A program made the translations under genes and the position numbers. Shown here one piece after another: positions 22,901-34,900 of a stretch of 64,000 nucleotides of DNA. This stretch comes from Saccharina japonica. Lineage: Eukaryota > Sar > Phaeophyceae > Laminariales > Laminariaceae. Numbering within the stretch: the stretch's first letter is position 1; the number at the start of each line of letters is the position of its first letter. The notes under the pieces are model-generated. The model saw nothing but the letters and a program-made list of their open reading frames with translations, was not told the DNA's origin and did not search any database. Location: assembly GCA_008828725.1 (NCBI GenBank), contig MEHQ01000321.1:593479-657478 (forward strand), written 5' to 3'.

Positions 22901-25900
22901 GAAGGAAAGTATATTGTATTTTTACTTATATCGCAAACACTCTAATTACGCCAGGCTTACAGCGGGGTTCCTTTTTAGTACCGTACTGCATCGCTGTACA
23001 GAACCCATGTATTTGGCACTACATTTCAAGTCCTTTGTCTCCATAAAAGCGGGAGTGCCGTTCTAGAAGTACTGCCTGCACTCTGTGCAGAACTATGTAT
23101 TTGGCATCAATTCCAAGTCCTTTGTCCGTCTTCTTCCAGTACTGGTCCCCATGTACAGCAAAGATGTCGGGAGACAGCACTTTCACCTCCTGACAGACAG
23201 CGTCAAGGCCAATGCCTTGACAGACAGCCTTGACAGCAAAAAACAGGGGACGCTACGAAAAATCCCCGCTTTTTCGAAAACGCCTGACAATAATGTATAA
23301 ATTTACGTGTTTTCCTCTATTTTGTTTTTTTTTCAGCATTTTGCTACAATTTCCGAGTCCGATCTACAGACAAGATTGGAATTGAACTGCGGAATATCGA
23401 TGATTTGAAAATAACTCATATCAAACGAGTAAAATAGCCGCAAAAAAAATATAAACTAGGGGTTTCTACACATATTAGGAGGCTTTTTTTCCAGGGGGGT
23501 TGGGGACATATGTCTAGACAGCTGGATTTGCCTTGACAGACAGACAGCTTGACATTGACATGTCTCCCGACATCTTTGATGTACAGCGGGAGTGGAGTTC
23601 TAGAAGGGTTAATGACCAGTTAGGCAGCAGTTTTCTACGTATTTGAAGGAATCATTTACCGTTAATAGTCCCTGTTGGTGGCTGAGGATGGTTCCCGTCG
23701 GCTGGGTGGGTGATACAAACTATTTTTGTTCGAATCATATTTTACCCCCATCCCGCCTGTGCACCCTATATAACCCCTCCGAGACCTGGTGCCTTCAAAC
23801 TGCTCCTGGGCATACCCCTGGACATAAGAGTGTTTGCCGGCAGCAGGGCCGACTTGGTATCCTGATTCCACGCCGACGACCACAATCAGCAGCAATATCG
23901 CCCCTAATTTTTTTCTTAGAACAAATACTTTCTGCCGATCTGGTCCTAAGGAAGGAAGCTTGATGGTTTTGCCTCCAGGGGCTCGAGGCTCGAGGCTAGA
24001 ACAGGAGCTCTGTTTAGGTGTCGCTATGTACAACTGTGTTACAAGTCACAAGTCACCACATCAGTAGATTCCTCTCACGTAGGTACATATACATGATGTA
24101 TATACCCATAGATACAGGATACAGGATGTACACCCTGCTATGAGGAAATATAAAACCCGTAGTACAGTAGTTTGTACGCGCGGTCGAAGTATCACACACA
24201 GCTTGCAAATATCAGTTTCGACGAAATCCTCAACTCACAGCTATAATAAATGCTTTCGATTTTGATGTGTTCGTTATCTTCACGTTAAACCCGTTCTTTC
24301 TTCCCAATTACATCAGTAAACCCAGTGTCTATTCTGCTTCTTAATTTTTATGAAAATTATGATACGCCCTCGTATCATACATACGAACAAGTATTTACTA
24401 CCAGGTGTAGTTATTTTTCTTACCCTTGTCGGACTCATGTACTATTCATAGGATTAATAGTATGTTTTTGCCCGCCAACAAGAAAACACCTTCGTAGTGC
24501 GAGCAAGGCTTATGATAAAACTTCGAACCTTAACCTGACTGTTCACACCATCCTTGAGTGAGCTACTCGTATTACGCCTAAGAGCCGGGCCAGCCAAGGC
24601 ACTGCAGATTGGCTATGCCCCGCTCAAAATACGTATTACAACATGATTTTTTTGACACGGTGTTGTTCACCAGGTATGTCTTGACCCCTTGAGAATCGGT
24701 CCCCCGTTTTTGGGGACAAACTACTTGGAATTAGTGTGGGACAAGTTTTGCAGTTCTGAAACGGTCAAGGGGCCCGTATCAACCCATTCAGAGCTGAAAA
24801 TAATGTCCCGCACTAATTCCAAGTAGTTTGTCCCCCAAATTCGTGGGACGAGTTCTCAAGGGGTTAACGAAGACCTGAACATTTCCTAATTTAATGGGAA
24901 TTCGTGAAAAAAATGGCTTTGCGCCTTATATCGAGAATTGGCGTATTGTGATCTAAAATTCGAATAACGCACAAATATCAAGAACGCATGTTGGCAACCA
25001 ACGAGGCGAGCGACGGCACGCGTCCCCCCTGAAGCGCCGCGATTAGCGGCAGATTTATTTTGCTGGCACCTGCTAGAAGGCTATCGCTCTAGGGATGTCT
25101 TGGGTGGGGGCTGGCCCGGCCCCGAACGGAGCCCCACGCGGGCAGCAGCGACTGGGATGCAGCGATCTAACTTCTACGCGAAGTCGCGGCCTGGTCGGTG
25201 CTCGTGTGGTTGGACAGGCAAATAGGGAGGAACAACTGGGTTTGCGACGGCTTTGATTGTTTTTGAGGCGCCGCGGTCGGTCTACCCTGTGTTAGAGGCC
25301 CTGTGCTAGAGGCCGTCGGACCTCGCGCGGCAGCTGCCCCGGTGGCCGTGCCTCTCGGGAATGATGAATATTGCCTCTGAATCAGTCGACGACACGGTTC
25401 AAGTTTGGGTGGCTTGCTGCGGTTTCATGGAACATGCCACGTCGAGGTGGACGAACTCCCCAAATTAAAAAATAAAACGAGGCAAATAAGTGTCAAAATA
25501 CCTCCTTTCTGAACTCGTTTTTTTCGAATTTCAATTCAAAATGCCTTCCTGTTGATATTCACTTTTCGGCCAATCAGATGCAAGTTAAATTCGAAAAAAA
25601 AGCTCGTTAATACGGGCCCTAACCTACCTACCTACCTACTTTTTTTTTTTTTTCCCCAGGAATCTAATTATTGTCTTGAGATTTTGGGTGGATTAATAAA
25701 AAAATGGCGTTGTATCGTAGGCTTTGGTGAATGTGACAAGCGGGGGCCGGGCGTCACAGCATTACAGAAGTAACTTGTTTCCGCAGGGAAAAATTGAGCT
25801 CATCGTAAAAGGGTCGCAAAATAAGCTTTGCGCGTATGTATGTATCCCGCTCTGCTTATTTGCTGCTGTCGGCGGGGTTGCGTGATTGGCAAAATATTAT

Positions 25901-28900
25901 TGTGGTGGTATCAATCCGCGACATAATGTATGTCATGTGCATGTATTCCTTCGTACGGATAGTATGAATAGTACAACACAAACATGAGTCGTGGTGTTTG
26001 AACTCAAGATATCGGCTGTGTTGTGTCGTCGACAACAACGTCTTCTTGGTGCTTTGAATCCCGCGAAACCTTGCATGACAGACTATTAATACTACGCGTA
26101 CTCTTCCTGTGTCTTGTTCTATTCGCCAGCTTGCTTGCCTAGGATCCGCTGGCATAGCGACTGTCGTGTGTTAACTGGTCAGAGGTTGCTAGGGTTTGAT
26201 GCACGGGTATGGGAGGATGCCGATTATTTTGCGCTACGAGTACCCGCATCGCACGACGTTTGTGTTTGGCCAGGTTGATGCTTACACGCTTCAAGTTGTC
26301 GATAGCAGTGTTGTGATATTCGTCACATTATTCCTTTGCGCATACGGCGGAAAAGCATGCCGGCTGTTCTCCCCCCCCCCTTTTTTGGTCTTCGTCCTCT
26401 TCTCCTGATCACCCTCTCTTGCCAGCGCCCGCCACACCTCTTCGTCATCCACCAGCCAGCTATATGCAACCTCATATGTATTAGCACCACAACGCTCATG
26501 CTGCCATCACGTTGAACGTTCTATAACATGCACGTGGTCTCATCTCGATCGAGAACGAGTACGACGACTCATGTTGTCGATCGAGAACGAGTACGACGAC
26601 TCATGTTGTCGATCGAGAACGAGTACGACGACTCATGTTGATCGAGCGCGAGTACGGCGACTCGTCTGGATCGAGAACGAGTATGACGACGACATCATTC
26701 CTTCGCCAATCCGTCGAGATGTTCGGCGGACTTACGTATCGTTTATGCTTTGAGCTGCATGGCACCGCATGACCAGCTTGATATCACGCGCTGGGCTCCT
26801 GAAGCAAGGGGCGCACACGCAACGCAAGCGATGACTTCCATAAACCTTACCGAGATTTCTCATAAACACATCTTCCTCTCCCTGTTGTCGATATAACCAG
26901 CTTGGATATTCAACTACTTAGGGGTTGCGTTCTACTGTGAGTGGTATATACAGTTTTAGATTATTTTTTTCGTTGGCGTTTTCCCTGGTTTGCCGGATAT
27001 TCTATACAGAGTTTATCACTTGGTTGTGGAGAAGAAACGGTTATGGACGAAAACGTGAGGACCGTTGTTTCTTACTGGTACGTGCGAATATCCAAAGGCC
27101 CTTATTCTCCCGCCAAGAGTGGTATTCATTTCCAACACAATCCCGGCTCCCCAACACTTTACGTACGTCCATTTAATTGGCGACACCTCCACATCAAATT
27201 TATCCATATGGACGTAATTATAAGGAGCGTTTTCGAATACTCTACGGATAGTGCCGAAGCTAACTCTGTGTTATCTTTTTGAACTCCCGAAATTGATTGG
27301 TACATCGCAACTGCAGAACACAAAAGATGTTCCAGCCCTCGTACATGTGTACACGTGTTCTTCTCTCACGTGTACGTGTTATGGCACAGTTCGCGTGGAA
27401 ATATCGTCGCCGTGATATCTCTTGCAACTCCAAGAAGAAGGGGTTGATAGCTAACAGCGACTGAAGAACATTGTAAACTTCAGCTCTATTACGGAGGACC
27501 ATAGTAAATAGGACCAAATATTGTTAGTGAAAACAGGGAAATACATAGGTTATTTTGTGTACCGTAGGTCCTATATATTTGCTATGGTTCCCCGTACTAC
27601 TGTAGTCAATACTGGTATGTCGGGAGACACGCCTTGACGTACAGCGTTCAGGCAAATGCCCATTAGACAGACCCTGGTGGTGATTAGCAGGTATATTATT
27701 ACGGCACATGTACGAGCCACGATGACGCAGGTCATGTGCAATTGGCGCGGGTTTTGCCTCTCTGCTCACTGCGCATCCACACGTTCGTGCACACCCTTCA
27801 TTTGCGCCCAAGGAATAAAGCTGCATAGAGTTGAGCCGGTCGCCCCGGTGGTCTACATATCAGTTAACCACGAAGACGGCTAAGGTCGAGGTCGGGCGTT
27901 CGAGTCTTCGTATGGAGATTTTTTACTCTGAACTGACACCAACTGCTGCTGTCGAGAGCACCTATTATAGCGTGGGTAGGCACAATTTGACGAGATTGAA
28001 CGAGGGGAAAAGGTGTTAAATTATTCGCCCGATAAAAAAGGCAATGTACGTACGTAGTGGAGAGGGGCGAGAAGAGCCTACTTGGTAACCCCGGGTCTGA
28101 GTTACGGCTAAAAAGGGAGAGAAAAGAAGGCGCAAGATATTAATAAATGAGATGGATACATACTGCTCTCCAAAAACGGAACGTTTTTTTTTTTTCCCAG
28201 AGGACTATATATCGTCAGCATTATACGCGTACGAGTGTTATCGGGTACGCATCTTACACTTACATAATCGTTTTCCCAGGATTTTTCAATCCACTCAAAC
28301 GTGTAAGGAGGCAAAAGGGTGGTCCGCAGTTCGGAATATTAAAATAAACTATAAAGCGGCGCAGAGCGCAGACAGACGCGTTTTTGGCTTGTTTTTGGCC
28401 CTTTTTGTGTCTTGGGTTGGGCTTAGCCCATTCAGAACTGAGAAAATATCCCACACTAATTCCAAGTAGTTTGTCCCCAAATGCGTGGGACCAGTTCTTA
28501 AGGGGTTAATATAGGGGTAGAAGGGTTATAGGGTTGGGTCAGGTCTGCGCCCGTACTTTGATCCCACTACTCGTAGCAAGTGCTTCCTACTTCCTGGCCC
28601 GCCATACCGAACCCTTCGACCCCTGAAATAGGCTGCCGGACACGGTGTTCATAGTCTTCCCTATCGTCCCCTCCCTTCCATAAACTGGAAATTTCGAAGA
28701 ACTTTTCAAAGTTTCCCCATGCCTACGTAGTAGCTTTTCATAGTGTTGACCCTCTGCTATATTTCCCGTGCCTGCAGCCCCCTATTCTACTTTCTGTCAG
28801 TAGTAGTGGTGGGTTGGACGGCTAGGAGTGACAACTGGCGAAAATATGGGAGGTTTCCAATTTATTTTGCGGCGTTTTTTATAAGGAGCCCCTTACCCTT

Positions 28901-31900
28901 TAGGCTTGGAAACCGCTAAAACTCGACGAAACCGAATGTTGATATACACCGCTGAAACCCGCATACTTGTTTACACGCTGTGTCACCCCTGCTTTCTGCC
29001 CTCTGAAATTCGTACACAGTAGTTACCCCCCTTCCCCCCCTCTGACGCTTCGCGCCCCTTTCTGTCCCTCGCTTTTTTTTTTTTTTTTTTTTCCGTTTTT
29101 AAGGCGAGGGAGATTCTAGGGGCGGAATCAAATGTGCAACCGGTGAAGTGCCCGGTCACCATCTGCGGGGATATCCACGGGCAGTTCTATGACTTGCTGT
29201 GAGTTTTCTATTTTTGTTGTTACTTCAGGACTCCGACTCCGAGGCGAGGGGGGGGTGTACTTCATTTTCATGCACAGCCGTAGTCGTATGACCATAGACC
29301 CTCGCATCCCTACAGTGCCGGGACGGAGCATGTCGGGTTTTCACCGACCAGGCAGGCATTGCTAGCACCAAACGCGAAGCGCCGTGAGGTGTTCGGCGAG
29401 TCGCATGAAGGATGAGCTGCATCCTACTTATTCGTATTTGCCTTAGTCATTTGACCATTGACCACGCATCCCTTTCGAGACCGAGCACCGTCCCTGTTCC
29501 TAGTAGGGACACCTCCAACAGTTGGGCGCTCATTACGTTGATTCCGTGTATCACGTAGATATTTTTCGCTAATCTTATCCCCTTCCTGTTTCGCGGCCTG
29601 TGGCCACCATCTATCTCCCGGGATAGCGACCGTTTTTTCTCTACTGTTCGTAGTGTACCAAACTTCTCCATGCCACATTCGTCCATTTTCTTCATCTCCT
29701 TTACCACATACGACAGGGGTAGTCTATTTTCTGGGTGCATGACGGGCCCGGCTCACTTTGGCCTTGCTGCGTGTGTGTGTTTTGTTTCTCGTTATTTCCT
29801 GGCCCGAACTCGGAGGAGGGGAGTGTGGGGGTAGCAGTGAGGCAGGGGGCAGTGTTGGGGGCAGTATGTCATAGGAAGGGACGTCCCAGGGTGCCGCCAC
29901 GACCGCTGCCTCCCAAGGTGTTGCAAACCCCAACAAAACGTCGGGAAGTTGAGGTATATTTTTGAGGGGGCGCAAGCAACTGTTGGTAGAAACGAGTCTG
30001 TGGGAGAAAATCTATAAGTTCAACAGTACTACGGCGTACCTGGTACCTGGTTTGCGATTGTAGTGGGTGGGGGGGGGAGCTCCGCCTTAAGTGAGCTCCG
30101 CTTCCGCTTCCGGTGGCCTTCGTCACCAGCGTATATACACATGCTCCTTCCGTGCGCGGGCCAGGAAAGCCTCGGCAGAGCGGGCCAGGACAGCCTTGGC
30201 GGCGTGTATGCCCCTCCCCCTCACACCAGGAATGACATCAAATCACTGGAGGCTGTCGTTCCTTGGGGACTGTGCGTCAGGGGGCCTTGACCCTTGACGG
30301 ATGTCTGTTCATGGGATCTTGACGGCGAAGCCTTTGTTTACTACTGTTACGTGGGAGTTTCTGGACGGCTGCCCGTCAAGGGGGCCTTGACGTCCATCTG
30401 TCAAAGGTTCGTGACGGCTGTCCGTCGAGGGGCGAGAGTACCGTCAACTGATATTATGTGTTTGCTCTGCCTGCTCTGCCCCCCCCCCGCCCTCCGTCGA
30501 TTTGTCTGTCGAACACGCGGTGTTTGGTTGTTGCAGCGAGCTCTTCCGCATCGGAGGCGATTGCCCTTCCACGAATTACCTTTTCATGGGCGACTACGTG
30601 GACCGGGGATACTACTCGCTCGAGGTTGTCAGCCTCCTCGTGGCGCTGAAGGTGACCAGCAGCAGCAGCAGCATACTACATATCATGTCTCAGGGAAGCT
30701 GGAGTACGGGCTAGTGCTCTACATCCCATTTCCTCTATAGGCTGGCTGGGCCAAGTCGTGAACAGTAGTACTTACGGCATGGTCCATGACGGAGGACCAT
30801 AGTAAATAGGACCACGTATTGTTCGTAAAAATAGGAAATAAAATAGGACCTATTACGGAGGACCATAGTAAATAGGACCAAATATTGTTAGTAAAAATAG
30901 GGAAATATATAGGTTTTTGTGTGCACGGTAGGCCCTATTTACTATGGTCCCCCGTAATAATAGTGTTCGTAAAAATAGGAAATATATTGGTTTTTGTGTG
31001 TACCGTAGGTAGCTGTTTACTAGTGTTACTAGTGTTTACTATGGCCCCCCTCAAGAACCATCGATGGACCAAAAAACCGGGTTTGGTTTTGATTACTATT
31101 TACGGGGGACCATAGTTAATAGGACCAAATTTTATTAGCAAAAATAGGTAAGTGTATAGTTTTTTGTGTGCACCATAGGTCCTGTTTACTATTTAATATG
31201 ATATGCTCCCCCCTCCCCCGTAATAGTATGGACTACCCTGGTACAGCAGTAAAACAACAATGCTGTCGCAGCTGGGCGTCCAAGTCTTGAACACTGCTGC
31301 AATGGTCTTGTGTGTTGTGTATTTTGTGGGTTTCATGTGTGTGTGTTGGCGTTATTCGGGTCCTGAACACTGCTGCATGGTCTTGTGTGTTGTGTATTTT
31401 GCGTGTGGTTTGTGTGTGTATTGGCGTTGTTTCAGGTCCTGAACACTGCTGCATGGTCTTGTGTGTTGTGTATTTTGCGTGTTTTTTATTTGTGTGCTGG
31501 CGCTGTTCAGGCCCTAAACACTGCTGCATGGTCTTGTGTGTTGTGTATTTTGCGTGTGTGTTTTGTGTGTGTGTTTGCGTTGTTCAGGTCCTGCACCCTG
31601 CTGCATGGTATTGTGTGTTGTGGATTTTGCGTGTGTTTTGTGTGTAATAGCGTTGTTGAGGTCCTAAACACCGCTGCATGGTCTTGTGTGTGGTGTAATT
31701 TGCGTGTGTGTTGTGTGTGTTGGCGTTGCTCAGATCCTAAACACTGCTGCATGGTCTTGTGTGTTGTGTATTTTGCGTGTGTTGTGTGTGTTTTGGCATT
31801 GTTCAGGTCCGGTTCAAGGACCGCATCACGATCTTGCGGGGCAACCACGAGTCCCGCCAGATCACGCAGGTCTACGGGTTCTACGACGAGTGTCTGCGCA

Positions 31901-34900
31901 AGTACGGGAACGCGTCGGTGTGGAACTGCTTCACCGAGCTGTTCGACTACCTGCCCATGACGGCGCTCGTTGAGGACAAGGTACGTACTCGTACCGCCTC
32001 GATGTTGTGCAAATGCAGTATTAATAGTGGCCCCCCAGTGGTGCGGTGGTGTACCTTCACAGCAATATTACCGCCTTATAGAGGGGAGCCGCCTTATTCA
32101 TTTCAGGTGATGAGTGCAGTTCCCCAGTCGCGCCAAGCGATTTTGACCGCCTTATATCGGGATACCGCACTACTCAGGCGGCCTTACGGGGGCACCCCTA
32201 CTGTATTCTACGTACTACAAGCTCTGTCCCGGAAATATAAAGGACCTTTTGCATATTTTTTCATGTACCGCTTGGACGCGGATGACAATATGCTGCCGCT
32301 CTGCACCGAAATATACGTACCGTTTGTATATGTATAGTTGATACAAACGTTGATTATATTTGGGGACAAATAGGTACATGGGAGACCGCGGTTTGACCCC
32401 CGGACTGACGGCCCCCTTACACTAAACCTAGTATGTTAACGACAAAAATGCCCTTGACGGGACTACAAAGACCGGTCTCGTGTCATCGCATCTTCTTTTT
32501 TGTATTTTCTGTTTACCTCTTACTGTAGGCGTAACTCAGACCCGGGGTCATTACGTAAGTAGGCTTTTCTCCTTTCTCCCCACTACGGTACGTGCCTTGC
32601 TTTTTTTTAGCGTGAATGTTTCAGCACTTTCTTCCGACGGACGTTAATACCTTGGCGTGGCTTTGCGTGGCTCGACTTGGTGTGTGATTTACCGCAGATT
32701 AATTGCGATTCGATGCGGCGCGGTGCTGTGCGGTTCGGTGTGTTAATGTACCTTGCGGTAGGAGTTCCGTATCGTAAGTTGGCATGGCTTGACGCTACGT
32801 GACGTAATGCCAGCTTACGACACGGAACTTCGATCGCAAGGCACATCACTTCACCGTGCCGCACCGCGCCGCATTGCATATGCAACTACGCTACGCCACA
32901 CGTGGAGTCGTGGCATGACGTGACTTTGACCGGTAGCGTGACTTGTCTTTGACTTGTGGCGTGACGTGACGTACATTTTTTTAGAGTGATATGATATGGC
33001 ATGGTATGTTGGCCTGGTGCTTTGCACCAGGTATATATACATATACTCGGTATATATACTGGTTTGTATTATATGTGCGTTCGGTTTTGTTTTTTGTGTT
33101 TTCTTGATATTTTTGTGGTTGTGTGCGTTTGTGTGTGCGTGTTATGCGTGCGTGGTACAGTAGCGTGTAAATATCTGTTTCCTGTGCGCGTGTGTTGGTG
33201 CGTGTGCAGTGTGACTGGGCAAGCTTGCCCTAGTTTTTGTGAGTGCGCCTTCCCTTTTTTCGTCGCTTAAGCCACCCGCGCGGCGACTTGAATACCTACA
33301 TATATGCTCTATGTTATCTAGTCCATGCTCCCATGTCGTCCTTTTGCGTTCTAGGCGCTGGCCATTTTAATTCGCAAAGCACACCTTTTGGGGATACATT
33401 CGTTGGAGTACGAGGTAGGAGCTTGGAGTTACAGGGTGGAGTCATCTTTGTAGTGGAAAAGGGTTCCCAACTCATTCCACCGGACAGATGATATTCTATC
33501 TGCTTACATCCGACAGATGAGATCTGATCTGCATATATCGGACACATCAGATCTGCATACATACATACTTGGGACAGATCAGATCATATCAGATCTGCAT
33601 ACATACACCGGATAAATGATGCGCTGTCAGCTAGTACCAGGTCATACTATATCACAACTTCATGTAGATTTTTCAGGGTATATACATTCCTCATGCCATT
33701 ACGGTGCACCTGGTAGATCGTGTTGTCGCGTGGGAGCCGTATAATCTGCATGATGTAGGGACAAGGTTTCCTGGGTTGGATCTGTACTTCACAGATCCTG
33801 CACAACATCTCATAACGTCAGGCTAGGATCTAGATGATCTAGATGATCTATCTGTAGATGATCTATCTGTCCAATGTGTGAAAAGGTTTCTCAACCGACC
33901 GATCCCGGTCCCACCCGCCCCCCCCGCTCTCGCCCCCACTTCTGTTGTCTCAGATCTTCTGCTTGCACGGGGGACTGTCCCCGTCCATAGACACGCTGGA
34001 TCACGCGCGGGCTCTGGACAGGATACAGGAGGTAGGGACCTTTTTTTTTCGTGTATTCTCGCGTGCAAGTATTTTAACTCGTGGGCATTTGTAGTTGGTG
34101 TGCACGGCCGCGATAAAGAATAGTCCGTCGACGCTTTTCTTCGCCAATATGTCGCAGTTGCAGTAGCAGTTGCAGTAGCAGTAGCAGCAGCAGCAGCAGT
34201 GTTAGTAGTGGCAGTAGCAGTAGCAGCAGCAGTGGTAGTAGTGGCAGTAGCAGTAGCAGTAACAATAGCTGTAGCAGTAGCAGTAGTGGTAGTAGTAGTG
34301 GTTGGGGTTTCAGAGTTGATGTGCACATGCGCAACTTAGCAGAGACCCCCTTGCGAGCAAACCCTGTACCTTCCCCGTCTCCCCTCTCCCGTTCACCCTG
34401 ACTTACTTTCTCCCCCTACACCCCTCTGCCTGGTTGGTGAAAACCCAACGTGCTCCGTCCCGGCATTGTAGGGATGCGAGGGTCTATGATCATACTACTA
34501 CGGCCGTGCACGACATGAGCACCCCCCCCCCCCCCCCATCCACAAGCGGTTACGTAATGAACTCCTATTATTCCCCGATAAATCACACGCTGGCAAGATG
34601 GAAGCGGTCCTAATAGACTCGCACCTTGACACTATTACTAGGATTGAGAGAGATGCATCCTGATGAATGTGATCGCACTAAAGCTAGAAACGCAAAATAA
34701 CTACGATGGGAAGTGAACGCGATTTTTTTGTTGAACACCAGCTGCAAATAGCACAGATCTGGCACAGCTAAAACGTGCTAATAGTAAATAATACTCAAGT
34801 ACGACGGGTAATACACCATTGACCCTTTTTCCGGTGCAAATATACACTCAACTCTAATTCGGAGTACGTTGTCCCCAAAAATGTCGGCGGGGTTCTATAT

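Larger units (their letters stand above)
17000..29103 (+). other. PP2Ac intron 1 (12.1 kb), repeat-filled
   Basis: GTGAGC donor and TTTAAG acceptor. I see no convincing coding exon inside. It contains a 1.5-kb tandem duplication, a 660-bp inverted-repeat element, a 700-bp MITE-like element in each duplicate, a CTG-rich block, a 32-bp minisatellite and several short MITEs. It makes up more than half of the gene. Confidence 0.85.

Noticed and set aside
31233..31848. ORFs on both strands across the intron 3 tandem repeat
   Set aside because: Repeat-driven frames between two PP2Ac exons with confirmed splice sites.
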